64,000 nucleotides of DNA from PALSA-612 sp963846915. Lineage in GTDB: Bacteria; Actinomycetota; Thermoleophilia; Gaiellales; Gaiellaceae. Position 1 is the first letter of the stretch. The number at the start of each line of letters is the position of its first letter. The notes under the pieces are model-generated. The model searched no databases. It saw only the letters and a program-made list of their open reading frames with translations, and was not told where the DNA came from. This document shows, one piece after another, positions 42,387 through 50,831 of the stretch. Made by a program: the position numbers and the translations under genes. The stretch spans positions 1,736,001 to 1,800,000 of the forward strand of contig CAWJXV010000009.1 of the NCBI GenBank assembly GCA_963846915.1, written 5' to 3'.

Positions 42387-44396
42387 ATGCCTGAGCTCGG
42401 CCGCGCCGCGCTCGTTCTCTGTCTCGGCCTTTCGCTGTACGCGACGTTCGCCGGCGCGCTGGCAGCCCACGAGCGCCGGCGCCGCCTCGCCGTCTCGGCG
42501 CAGAACGCGCTGATCGCCGCCTTCGGCGCGGCTGCCGTCGCCGCCGCCGTCCTGCTGACCGCGCTGGCCAGGCACGACTTCTCGTTCACCTATGTCGCCG
42601 ACCACACGAGCCGCAAGCTGCCGACCCTCTACACGCTGTCGGCGTTCTGGGGCGGGCAGGAAGGCTCGCTCCTGCTCTGGCTCTTCGTGCTGCTCGCCTA
42701 CTCGACGGCGGCCGTCTACTTCAACCGGGTCGCAGCGCGCGAGGTGATGGCTTGGGTCGTGCCGACGCTCGGCCTCGTCGCGTCGTTCTTCGCGCTGCTG
42801 CTCGTCTCGGTCGCGAGCCCGTTCCAGACGCAGGCTGCGCCGGGCGACGGCCTCGGTCTCAACCCGAGCCTCCAGAACCCGTACATGGTCATCCACCCGC
42901 CGATGCTCTACCTCGGCTACGTCGGGCTGACCGTGCCGTTCGCCTTCGCGATGGGCGCGTTGCTCTCGGGGCGCACGGACGAGCGCTGGATCGTCGCGAC
43001 GCGCCGCTGGACGCTCGCGGCGTGGACGTTCCTCGGGGTCGGCCAGCTCCTCGGTGCGCACTGGGCCTACGTCGAGGTCGGCTGGGGCGGCTACTACGCC
43101 TGGGACCCGGTGGAGAACGCCGCGCTGATGCCGTGGCTGGCCGCGACGGCGTTCCTGCACTCGGTGATGGTGCAGGAGAAGAAGGGGATGATGAAGGTTT
43201 GGAACATGCTCCTCGTCGTCCTGGCGTTCTGCCTGTCGCTCTTCGGCACGTTCCTGACCCGCTCCGGGATCATCAACTCGATCCATTCGTTCACGCAGAG
43301 CTCGATCGGGCCGTGGTTCCTCGGGTTCATCTGCCTGATCACGGCGGGGAGCCTGTCGCTCGTCTACTACCGCCTGCCGCTCCTGCGCGCCAAGACCAAG
43401 CTCGAGTCGGTCGTTTCGCGTGAGGCCACCTTCCTCTACAACAACCTGCTGCTCGTCGCGCTGTGCCTGACGATTCTCTGGGGCGTCTGTTACCCGCTCG
43501 TCACGGAGGCGGTGCGCGGCCAGTCGGTGACCGTCGGCAGGCCGTACTACGACTTCTTCCTGCGCGTCTTCGGCCTGCCGCTGCTGCTGTTGATGGGGAT
43601 CGGGCCGCTGATCGCGTGGCGGCGGGCGTCGTGGAGCTCGGTGCGGCGCGTGCTGGCGGTGCCGGCGCTCGTCGCGCTCGTCGTGGGCGGGATCCTGATC
43701 GCCCTCGGCGCGGGCTCGTCGCTGCCGGGGCTCTTTGCGTACACGTTCGCGGCGTTCGTGCTCGCCTCGATCGCTGTCGAGTTCGTGCGCGGAACGGCGG
43801 CGCGGCGGGCGGTCGCGGGCGGCGGCTACGCGCCGGCCTTCTTCGAGCTCGTGGCGCGGAACCGGCGGCGCTACGGCGGCTACGTCGTCCACGCCGCGAT
43901 CGTCTTCCTCGCGATCGGGGTCGCCGGCTCGAGCGCCTATCAGTCGACCTACGAGACGGGCACGAGGGCGCTGAGACCCGGCGACAGGGTCGAGGTCGCC
44001 GGCTACACGTATGCCTTCCGGCAGCTCACGAGCACCCCGAACGCCGGCAACCACAGCGAGCTCCGCGCCTGCTTCGACGTCTACCGCGGGTCGAGCTTCC
44101 TCGGCCGTCAGTGCCCGGGACAGAACTTCTACTTCCGGGAGCAGCAGACCTCGAGCGAGATGTCGATCGCGTCGAGCTGGCTGACCGGCGAGGACCGCGA
44201 CGTCATCCTCGGCGGCGTCGACAAGAAGACGAACGGCGTCTTCGTGAAGATCCTCGTCAAGCCGCTGATCAACCTGATCTGGCTGGCCGGGTTCGTCTTC
44301 GTCGCCGGTTGTCTGATCACGCTCTGGCCCGACGCGCGCGAGGAGCGACGCCTGGCCGAGCGCTACGGCGAGGCGGGAGCGATGGCGCGCGCATGA
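42387..44396 (+). CDS. ccmF: Cytochrome c heme lyase subunit CcmF
   Basis: 669 residues with about 15 helices. Signatures: PTLYTLSAFWGGQEGSLLLW, NPYMVIHPPMLYLGYVG, the WWD-type heme motif WGGYYAWDPVENAALMPWL, and a C-terminal periplasmic domain with two Cys (LRACFDVYRG, LGRQCPGQNF). It ligates heme to apocytochrome c with CcmE and CcmH. Starts 6 bp after ccmE. Full length for the family. ccmA-D and ccmG-H are not in the window. Confidence 0.93.
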   Translation: MPELGRAALVLCLGLSLYATFAGALAAHERRRRLAVSAQNALIAAFGAAAVAAAVLLTALARHDFSFTYVADHTSRKLPTLYTLSAFWGGQEGSLLLWLFVLLAYSTAAVYFNRVAAREVMAWVVPTLGLVASFFALLLVSVASPFQTQAAPGDGLGLNPSLQNPYMVIHPPMLYLGYVGLTVPFAFAMGALLSGRTDERWIVATRRWTLAAWTFLGVGQLLGAHWAYVEVGWGGYYAWDPVENAALMPWLAATAFLHSVMVQEKKGMMKVWNMLLVVLAFCLSLFGTFLTRSGIINSIHSFTQSSIGPWFLGFICLITAGSLSLVYYRLPLLRAKTKLESVVSREATFLYNNLLLVALCLTILWGVCYPLVTEAVRGQSVTVGRPYYDFFLRVFGLPLLLLMGIGPLIAWRRASWSSVRRVLAVPALVALVVGGILIALGAGSSLPGLFAYTFAAFVLASIAVEFVRGTAARRAVAGGGYAPAFFELVARNRRRYGGYVVHAAIVFLAIGVAGSSAYQSTYETGTRALRPGDRVEVAGYTYAFRQLTSTPNAGNHSELRACFDVYRGSSFLGRQCPGQNFYFREQQTSSEMSIASSWLTGEDRDVILGGVDKKTNGVFVKILVKPLINLIWLAGFVFVAGCLITLWPDAREERRLAERYGEAGAMARA

Positions 44397-44689
44397 CGAC
44401 GTTCGCGCTCGTCCTCGGCGCCGGGCTCGCGATCGCCTGTGTCGTCTTCGTGTCGCGGCCGTTCCTCCGGGAGCCGGCCTTGGCGGCCGACGCCGACCGC
44501 CTGTACGAGCCGGACGCGGCCGAGCGCCGCCGGCTGTCGCTCGCGGAGGAGCGGGACCGCTCGCTCGCCGCGCTCAAGGAGCTCGAGTTCGACCACCGTA
44601 CGGGGAAGGTCTCGGACGAGGACTATCGCGCCCTCGTCGGCCCGCTTCGCCGCCAGGCCGCCGAGGCGCTGCGGGCGCTCGACGGTTAG
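44393..44689 (+). CDS. CcmI-like N-terminal protein (cytochrome c biogenesis)
   Basis: 98 residues; its ATG overlaps the ccmF stop (ATGA). One membrane helix (FALVLGAGLAIACVVFVSRP) and a charged helical segment with LSLAEERDRSLAALKELEFD, HRTGKVSDEDY, the pattern of the CcmI N-terminal region, here without the TPR part. In related organisms such short forms assist the heme lyase complex. Tightly coupled to ccmF. Its last 4 bases overlap the convergent metal transporter gene. Confidence 0.78.
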   Translation: MTTFALVLGAGLAIACVVFVSRPFLREPALAADADRLYEPDAAERRRLSLAEERDRSLAALKELEFDHRTGKVSDEDYRALVGPLRRQAAEALRALDG

Positions 44690-45966
44690 AGACCGCCGAA
44701 GACCTGCGCGAGCAGGAAGACGTTCAGAGAGACGATCAGGACCGTGACGACCGTTGCCGCCACGATCGTCCTGCGTGTGTTCACGAGCGAGCCCATCAGC
44801 CGCTTCCGGCTCGTGAAGAGGAGGAGCGGGATCAGCGCGAACGGGATGCCGAAGGAGAGCACGACCTGGCTGAGCACGAGCGTCCGTGTGGGGTTGAGCC
44901 CCACGGCGATGACGACGAACGCAGGCAGCATCGTGACGAGCCGCCGGATCCAGATCGGAATCTGACGCTTGATGAACCCCTGCATCACGACCTGTCCGGA
45001 AAGGGTCCCGACGGCCGAGCTGGACAACCCGGATCCCACGAGAGCCAGGGCGAACAGCGTGCCGGAGGCGCCGCCGAGGATCGGCTGCAGCGTCTTGTGC
45101 GCCGTGTCGAGCGCGTCGATGTGGAGGAGTCCGCTCTTGTAGAAGACGCTCGCGGCCATGATCAGCATCGCCATGTTGATCAGCCCTGCGATCGTCATGG
45201 CGATCACGACGTCGATCCGGGTGTAGCGGAACAGGCGCTGCGCCTCGTGGTCGGACTCGGGGACGATGCGGTTCTGCATCAGCGCGGAGTGCAGGTAGAT
45301 GACGTGCGGCATCACGGTCGCGCCGATGATGCCGACGGCGAGGAGGAGCGCCTCGCTGTTCGCGAACTGCGGCGTGACGGCGTGCCGGGCGGCGATCCCA
45401 AAGGGCGGATGCGCGTAGTAGAGCTCCGCGACGTAGCAGAAGCCGATCACGACCACCATCACCCCGATCACGGCCTCGAGCGGCCGGAATCCGAACCGCT
45501 GCAAGCCGAGGATGAGGAAGGCGGCGATCCCGGTGAGCACGGCGGCCGGGAACAGGCCGATGCCGAACAGCAGGTGGAAGCCGATCGCAGCGCCGAGGAA
45601 CTCGGCCAGGTCGGTCGCCATTGCGATCGCCTCCGCCTGGAGCCAGAGACCGATCGTGGCACGGTGGGAGAACTCCTCGCGGCAAACCTCCGGCAGGTTG
45701 CGGCCGGTCGCGATGCCGAGCTTGGCGGAGAGCGTCTGGATGAGCATCGCCATCAGGTTCGCGGCGACGATCACCCAGAGCAGCGTGTATCCGAACTTCG
45801 AGCCCGCGGCGATATTGGTCGCAAAGTTGCCGGGGTCGATGTAGGCGACGCAGGCGATGAACGCGGGGCCGAGGAACGGCAGGAGGTTCGCGCGCTTCTG
45901 GCCACGGAGGATTCGCTCGCCCGCGCCCAGCGAGCGCGGCAGTGCCTCAGTCCGCGTGGCCATCAT
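44686..45966 (-). CDS. mntH: NRAMP-family Mn2+/Fe2+ transporter MntH
   Basis: 426 residues with 11 helices. The metal-binding motif DPGN (residues 44-47, AYIDPGNFATNIAAGS) and the helix-6 motif GATVMPHVIYLHSAL are intact, so it should be an H+-coupled divalent metal importer. The ATG at 45966 follows TAGACT (45973-45978, minus strand) by 6 nt. An AT-rich dyad at 45983-46002 directly upstream of the -10 is a likely operator for an Mn- or Fe-responsive repressor. No regulator gene is adjacent. Confidence 0.92.
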   Translation of the reverse strand: MMATRTEALPRSLGAGERILRGQKRANLLPFLGPAFIACVAYIDPGNFATNIAAGSKFGYTLLWVIVAANLMAMLIQTLSAKLGIATGRNLPEVCREEFSHRATIGLWLQAEAIAMATDLAEFLGAAIGFHLLFGIGLFPAAVLTGIAAFLILGLQRFGFRPLEAVIGVMVVVIGFCYVAELYYAHPPFGIAARHAVTPQFANSEALLLAVGIIGATVMPHVIYLHSALMQNRIVPESDHEAQRLFRYTRIDVVIAMTIAGLINMAMLIMAASVFYKSGLLHIDALDTAHKTLQPILGGASGTLFALALVGSGLSSSAVGTLSGQVVMQGFIKRQIPIWIRRLVTMLPAFVVIAVGLNPTRTLVLSQVVLSFGIPFALIPLLLFTSRKRLMGSLVNTRRTIVAATVVTVLIVSLNVFLLAQVFGGL

Positions 45967-45972
45967 GCCCGT

Positions 45973-45978
45973 AGTCTA
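45973..45978 (-). promoter_or_regulatory. TAGACT -10 box of mntH
   Basis: On the minus strand TAGACT ends 6 nt before the ATG at 45966; leaderless arrangement with the operator-like dyad just upstream. Confidence 0.55.
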
Positions 45979-45982
45979 GCGT

Positions 45983-46002
45983 AATTTAGACGACTCTAAT
46001 TT
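45983..46002. promoter_or_regulatory. Likely metalloregulator operator upstream of mntH
   Basis: AATTTAGACGACTCTAATTT is a dyad with TTAGA/TCTAA core arms and A/T-rich outer arms, in a window that is otherwise about 70% GC. It covers the -35 to -10 spacer of mntH. MntR/DtxR-family repressors bind TTAG-CTAA-like dyads at Mn and Fe uptake genes; which regulator acts here is inference. Confidence 0.5.
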
Positions 46003-46206
46003 TTTTTTAGCTATCTCGAAATCTGCCTTGTGCCCGGCGTCGAGCCGCGACCCGGAGGCGCAGCTGGCCCACATCCCCACCCAGGGTGGGGAGTCGTCCA
46101 CCCGCCACCCGGCGTCGACGCTACCGGCCGAGGGCGCACCACGCTGTGCCCCAGGTGCAACAGAAGCGTGATTCTTCGCCCACAGCCGTTCCGGGCTGTC
46201 GTGGCT
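46003..46206. other. Gap between mntH and hpt
   Basis: About 200 bp with a T-run at 46001-46009 next to the operator and a CCCCACCC-A-GGGTGGGG hairpin near 46077-46093. The hairpin could terminate transcription of the minus-strand hpt gene. No coding frame is supported. Confidence 0.35.
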
Positions 46207-46728
46207 CTAGCTGCCGTTGCCGGTCGTGGCCAGGTGGAGGTCGGGCAGGTTGCGGTAACGCTCGTCGAGGTCGAAGCCGTAGCCGACGAAGAATTCGTCC
46301 GGCACCGTGAAGCCGACGTACCGCACCGGCAACTCCTCGACGAGTCGCCGGTACGGCCGGTCGAGGAAGGTGACGGCCGCGAGCGACCGCGGGTTTCGGA
46401 GCTTGAGCGTCCTGCTCAGCGTGTGCAGCGTCAGGCCCGTGTCGACCACGTCCTCGACCAGCAGGACGTCCTGCCCTACGACGTCGAGATCGAGGTCCTT
46501 GAGCAGTCGGATCGCGCGCGAGCCGCCGGTCTCGCGGCCGCCGTACCCCGCCAGTTCGACGAAATCGACACGATGGACGACGGGCAGCGCCCGCGACAGG
46601 TCGGCGAGGAAGATGAAGCTCGACTTCAGACAGCCGACCAGGATCGGCTCTCGGCCGGCGTAGTCCTCGCCGATCTGCGCGCCGAGTTGCGCGACACGCG
46701 ACCCGATCTCGTCGGCGGAGAGGTACAC
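46207..46728 (-). CDS. hpt: Hypoxanthine(-guanine) phosphoribosyltransferase
   Basis: 173 residues from the GTG at 46728, the first usable start in a frame that is blocked further up by non-coding composition. PRPP loop VLLVEDVVDTGLTL, base-binding VKLRN-like LKLRNPRSLAAV with DRPYRR, and PDEFFVGYGFDLDERYRNLP, the C-terminal hallmark of Hpt. Salvages hypoxanthine and guanine with PRPP. It follows the gene 46782-47150 on the same strand with a 53-bp gap and may share its transcript. Confidence 0.88.
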   Translation of the reverse strand: MYLSADEIGSRVAQLGAQIGEDYAGREPILVGCLKSSFIFLADLSRALPVVHRVDFVELAGYGGRETGGSRAIRLLKDLDLDVVGQDVLLVEDVVDTGLTLHTLSRTLKLRNPRSLAAVTFLDRPYRRLVEELPVRYVGFTVPDEFFVGYGFDLDERYRNLPDLHLATTGNGS

Positions 46729-46781
46729 CTCGCCGATCCGGGGGTCGGCGAACGAGGGCGTGGAATCGCCCGCTTCGGCCG

Positions 46782-47150
46782 CTAGGAGGCGAGGTCGAGT
46801 CTGTATCGCTGGGCCAGGCGCTCGATGTCGCGCTTGTAGAACAGCTTGACGTTGACGTCGGGATAGCGCTCCCGGAGCTTGCGCAGCTTGCGGTTCTTGC
46901 GAGTGACGAGCGACTGCTTCATCACCGTCACCTCGAGATAGAGAGCCTGTTCGGGGAGGAAGAAGTCGGGCGTGAACGCCTCGGTGATGCGCCCGTCCTC
47001 GTCCTGCTCGAGCACGAACGTGCGCGGCTCGTACTCCCACGGGACAGCGTAGTAGTCGAGGATCTTGGCGCATTCGAGCTCCGCCTCGTTCTGGAACTGA
47101 GGCGGAGATCCCCCGCAATACGCCTGGAAATCCGGGATTTCCAATGGCAC
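46782..47150 (-). CDS. Small PD-(D/E)XK-like putative nuclease
   Basis: 122 residues from the GTG at 47150 (TAGCCT ends 7 nt upstream, minus strand). An N-terminal helix with Glu residues (FQNEAELECAKILDYYAVPW) is followed by TPDFFLPEQALYLEVTVMKQ, which fits the PD-x(n)-E-x-T/K core of the PD-(D/E)XK superfamily, as in Vsr/DUF559-type and phage endonucleases. The basic C-terminus (RKNRKLRKLRERYPD) could bind DNA. Cytosolic. Position upstream of hpt suggests co-transcription, not function. DNA repair or resolvase activity is inference. Confidence 0.6.
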   Translation of the reverse strand: MPLEIPDFQAYCGGSPPQFQNEAELECAKILDYYAVPWEYEPRTFVLEQDEDGRITEAFTPDFFLPEQALYLEVTVMKQSLVTRKNRKLRKLRERYPDVNVKLFYKRDIERLAQRYRLDLAS

Positions 47151-47246
47151 CGAGTCAAGGCTAGCACCGGGCTCGGACGCGGCCGCGCCTCGCGCCGTCG
47201 CCTCCTGCGCCCGGAAACCGCAACCGGCGGGCTAGGATCACGCGCG

Positions 47247-48758
47247 ATGGAGGAGACCTACGGCAAGCTCGTCGAGCGGCTCGGCGAGGTGCAGGACATC
47301 GCTGCCGCCGCCGGCGTCCTCGGCTGGGACCAGCGCACGAAGATGCCTGCGGCCGGCGCGCAGGCCCGCGCCGACCAGCTCTCGACGCTGACGCGGCTCG
47401 TCTACGAGCGCTTCACGTCGGACGAGGTCGGCAGCATGCTCGAGAAGCTCGGACCGTGGGGCGAGTCGCTCGAGTACGGCTCGGTCGAGGCCAGCGTGAT
47501 CCGCGTCGCCCGTCGTGACTACGACAAGGCGCGACGCGTCCCGATCGAGCTTCGCGCCGAGATGGCGCGGGCCGGGGCGCTCGGCGAGCCCGTCTGGCGA
47601 GAAGCCCGGACCACGTCCGACTTCGCGCTCTTCCTGCCCCATCTGGAGCATGCCGTCGAGCTCAAGAAGCGGTATATCGACTGCTTCCAGCCGGTCGACG
47701 AGCCCTACGACGCCCTCCTCGACGACTTCGAGCCGGGCGTCAAGACGGCCGAGGTGCGAGCCGTGTTCGACGAGCTCAAGGCCGGTCTCGTTCCGCTCGT
47801 CGCCGCCATCGCGGAACGGGTCGATGCGGTCGACGACTCCGCGCTCACCGGCGACTTCCCCGTCGCGCAGCAGGAGCAGGTCGAGGGCACGATCCTCCGC
47901 GCGTTCGGCTTCTCCGACGACGAGTGGCGCGTCGACGAGACCGCGCATCCGTTCGCTTCCAAGGGCGGCCCGCAGGACGTGCGCTTGACCACGCACCATC
48001 GCGACCAGAATCTCACGTCGCTCTTCGCCTGCATGCACGAGTTCGGGCACGGGCTCTACGAGTACCAGGTCGACCGCAGCCTCTACCGCACGCCGCTCGG
48101 TCGCGGTGCGTCGCTCGGTGTGCACGAGTCGCAGAGCCGGATGTGGGAGAACATGGTCGGGCGCAGCCTTCCGTTCTGGGAGCACTTCTTCCCGCTCGTG
48201 CGCGACGCCTTCCCGGCCCAGGTGAACGGCCTCGACGCGGAGGGGTTCTACCGGGCCGTCAACCGCGTCCAGCCCTCGCTGATCCGCATCCACGCGGACG
48301 AGATCACCTACAACCTCCACATCATCCTCCGCTTCGAGCTCGAGCAGGATCTCGTCAGCGACGGGCTCGCGCCGGCGGACGCGAGCGAGGCGTGGGACGC
48401 GAAGATCGAGGAGTACCTCGGGATCGACGTGCCCGACGTGGCCGACGGCGTCCTCCAGGACATGCACTGGTCGGGCGGCGCGATCGGCTACTTCCCCACG
48501 TACGCACTCGGCAACGTCATCTCGGGGCAGCTCTGGGAGCGGATGCAGCGCGAGCTGCCCGATCTCGCCGAACAGGTGCGAAACGCGGACTTCGGCGAGC
48601 TGCGGGCCTGGCTCGCCGAGCACGTCCACTGCCACGGCCGCACGTACATGCCGCGCGAGCTCCTCGAGCGCGAGGTCGGCGGCGGCCTCGACCCGCAGCC
48701 GCTCCTCCGCTATCTGAACGAGAAGTTCGGCGCGATCTACGGCCTGAACGGCGCGTAA
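47247..48758 (+). CDS. M32 family metallocarboxypeptidase
   Basis: 503 residues from the ATG at 47247 (TAGGAT 8 nt upstream). The zinc site MHEFGHGLYEYQ (His264, Glu265, His268) and the downstream ligand Glu in GVHESQSRMWEN (about 294) are intact, and IRIHADEITYNLH, WSGGAIGYFPTYALGN and the N-terminal LGWDQRTKMPAAG are diagnostic of the Taq/Pfu carboxypeptidase family. Cytosolic, helical enzyme trimming C-terminal residues of peptides. Full length. Single gene with its own promoter. Confidence 0.93.
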   Translation: MEETYGKLVERLGEVQDIAAAAGVLGWDQRTKMPAAGAQARADQLSTLTRLVYERFTSDEVGSMLEKLGPWGESLEYGSVEASVIRVARRDYDKARRVPIELRAEMARAGALGEPVWREARTTSDFALFLPHLEHAVELKKRYIDCFQPVDEPYDALLDDFEPGVKTAEVRAVFDELKAGLVPLVAAIAERVDAVDDSALTGDFPVAQQEQVEGTILRAFGFSDDEWRVDETAHPFASKGGPQDVRLTTHHRDQNLTSLFACMHEFGHGLYEYQVDRSLYRTPLGRGASLGVHESQSRMWENMVGRSLPFWEHFFPLVRDAFPAQVNGLDAEGFYRAVNRVQPSLIRIHADEITYNLHIILRFELEQDLVSDGLAPADASEAWDAKIEEYLGIDVPDVADGVLQDMHWSGGAIGYFPTYALGNVISGQLWERMQRELPDLAEQVRNADFGELRAWLAEHVHCHGRTYMPRELLEREVGGGLDPQPLLRYLNEKFGAIYGLNGA

Positions 48759-48792
48759 CCCCCCGACGAACCGGGTCTCTACACTTCCGGCC

Positions 48793-49599
48793 ATGCCGGG
48801 CGCCGCGGACGGCTCGTTCAGGATCGCCCACATCTCCGACCTGCACTGCGGGGGGCCGCACTTCGTCCCGACCCTGCTCGAGCGGGCGATCAGCGAGATC
48901 AACGACATGCAGCCGGATCTCGTCGTCTGCTCCGGCGACCTGACCACGTTCGGGTTCAAGCCCGAGTACGTCCAGGCCAAGTCCTATCTGGACAAGATCG
49001 AGTGCGAGTCGCTCGTGGTCGTCCCGGGCAACCACGACGCGCGCAACGTCGGCTATGTCCACTTCGAGGAGATGTTCGGCGACCGGAGCTCGGTGCTGCA
49101 CGTCGGGAGCGTGTCCGTCGTCGCCGTCGACTCGACCGAGCCCGACCTCGACCACGGCGAGATCGGCCGCGGCCGCTATCCGTGGATCGAGGAGCAGTTC
49201 TCGTGGCCGGCCGCGCTCCGCATCTTCGTCCTCCATCACCACCTGCTGCCGGTGCCGGGGACCGGTCGCGAGCGGAACATCGTGTACGACGCGGGCGATG
49301 CGATCGAGTGCCTGCTGCGCGCCGGCGTCGACCTCGTGCTCTGCGGCCACAAGCACGTGCCGTACGCGTGGCGGCTCGAGGACATGTTCATCGTCAACAC
49401 CGGCACCGTCTCCTCGCTTCGCCTGCGCGGCAACACGAGGCCCTGTTACAACGTCGTCCATGTCGAAGGCCCGCAGGTCGAGGTCTGGCGCCAGTATCCG
49501 TACCACGGGCGCGACCTGATCATTCGCTTCTCGACCGAGACGCTCAGGTACGAGAAGCACGTGGCCGGCATCGACTCGGAGATCACGCCGCGCACATGA
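48793..49599 (+). CDS. Calcineurin-like metallophosphoesterase, first gene of the cDPG set
   Basis: 268 residues from the ATG at 48793 (TACACT 7 nt upstream). Metal-binding motifs in order: AHISDLHCGG, VVCSGDLTTFGF, VVPGNHDARNVG, LHHHLLPVPG and LCGHKHVPYAW, the pattern of class III cAMP phosphodiesterase-like enzymes. Its stop overlaps the start of the cyclic 2,3-diphosphoglycerate synthetase gene (ATGA), so they are translationally coupled. It could hydrolyse the cyclic product or an intermediate; that is inference from position. Cytosolic. Confidence 0.82.
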   Translation: MPGAADGSFRIAHISDLHCGGPHFVPTLLERAISEINDMQPDLVVCSGDLTTFGFKPEYVQAKSYLDKIECESLVVVPGNHDARNVGYVHFEEMFGDRSSVLHVGSVSVVAVDSTEPDLDHGEIGRGRYPWIEEQFSWPAALRIFVLHHHLLPVPGTGRERNIVYDAGDAIECLLRAGVDLVLCGHKHVPYAWRLEDMFIVNTGTVSSLRLRGNTRPCYNVVHVEGPQVEVWRQYPYHGRDLIIRFSTETLRYEKHVAGIDSEITPRT

Positions 49600-50831
49600 G
49601 GGCGCTGGCGATCATCGACGGGGAGCACTATCCGGACGTCGTGCGGCAGGCGCTCGCGGAGCTTCCGTACGAGTTCGTGGCCGCAGTGCTCGTGGGCGGA
49701 CAGGAGAAGCTGCGCGGGGGCGAGGGCTACGGCGTCCCGCTCGCGCCCGGGGTCGAGGAGGCGGTCGCCGAGCACGGCCCCGAGGTCGTCGTCGACCTCT
49801 CGGACGAGCCGGTGCTCGGCCCCGTCGAGCGCTTCCGGCTCGCGAGCCGCGTGCTGGCGCTCGGCGTGCCCTACGTGGGCGCCGACTTCCGCCTCGACCC
49901 GCCCGTGTTCGCCCCCGTCGGGGTGCCGGCGATCGCCGTGACTGGAACGGGCAAGCGCGTCGGGAAGACCGCAGTGACGGGCAAGCTCGCAAGGCTCGCG
50001 GCACGAAAGCGCGATGTCGTCGTCGTCTCGATGGGCCGCGGCGGACCGCCGGAGCCCGAGGTCGTCGAGTCGCCGCCGTCCGTCGACGAGCTCGTCTCTC
50101 GCGCGCGCGCCGGCGCGCATGCCGCGTCCGACTACCTGGAGACGGCGATCGTCGCCGGCGTCGTGACGGTCGGCTGCCGGCGCTGCGGCGGCGGGCTCGC
50201 GGGAGAGACCTGGGTGTCGAACGTCCTCGAAGGCCTCGCCGTCGCCGCAGCCCGTCGGCCCGAGCTCCTCGTCTGCGACGGCAGCGGTGCCGCGCTCCCG
50301 CCCGTCGCCGCCGACGCGCGTGTGCTCGTCGCCTCCGCGCTGCAGGGGGCGGACGTGGTCGCCGGCTACCTGAACGCCTACCGGATCCTCGTCTCCGACC
50401 TGGTCGTCCTGACCATGGCCGGGGCGGACAGCGCCGAGCTCCGCCGCCGGATCCAGGAGGTGAAGCGCGTGCCCGTCGTCGCGTGCGAGCTGCGCCTGCG
50501 GCCGCTCGAGCCGCTCGCGGGGAGGCGCACCGCCGTGTTCACGGCCGGACCGGCCCCGACCGGGCATCTCGACGGCGAGATCGTCCACGCCTCGGCGAGC
50601 CTCGCCGACCGCGTCGCGCTGCGCGAGGAGCTCAGGGCGGTCGACGCCGACGTCTACCTCGTCGAGATCAAGGCCGCAGGGATCGACGTCGTCGCGGACA
50701 CGGCCTGCGCGCGCGGCGCCGCGGTGGTCTTCGCCGACAACGAGCCGGTGCCGCTTCCGGGCGAGGCCGACCTCGACGCCGAGCTCGCCGCGCTCGTCGA
50801 GGCGGCGGTCAAGGAGCCGGCGGTCGCATGA
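49596..50831 (+). CDS. cpgS: Cyclic 2,3-diphosphoglycerate synthetase homologue
   Basis: 411 residues; the ATG overlaps the upstream stop. Similar throughout to archaeal cyclic 2,3-diphosphoglycerate synthetase: N-terminal domain (MRALAIIDGEHYPDVVRQAL, VVDLSDEPVLGPVERFRLAS), a P-loop VTGTGKRVGKTAVTGKLAR (about 117-135), GCRRCGGGLAGETWVSNV, LLVCDGSGAALPPVAAD and VVFADNEPVPL. The known enzyme uses ATP to form the intramolecular phosphoanhydride of 2,3-diphosphoglycerate. Coupled by ATGA overlap to a 2-phosphoglycerate kinase gene, which would supply the substrate. Symbol by analogy with methanogens; activity untested here. Confidence 0.8.
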   Translation: MRALAIIDGEHYPDVVRQALAELPYEFVAAVLVGGQEKLRGGEGYGVPLAPGVEEAVAEHGPEVVVDLSDEPVLGPVERFRLASRVLALGVPYVGADFRLDPPVFAPVGVPAIAVTGTGKRVGKTAVTGKLARLAARKRDVVVVSMGRGGPPEPEVVESPPSVDELVSRARAGAHAASDYLETAIVAGVVTVGCRRCGGGLAGETWVSNVLEGLAVAAARRPELLVCDGSGAALPPVAADARVLVASALQGADVVAGYLNAYRILVSDLVVLTMAGADSAELRRRIQEVKRVPVVACELRLRPLEPLAGRRTAVFTAGPAPTGHLDGEIVHASASLADRVALREELRAVDADVYLVEIKAAGIDVVADTACARGAAVVFADNEPVPLPGEADLDAELAALVEAAVKEPAVA

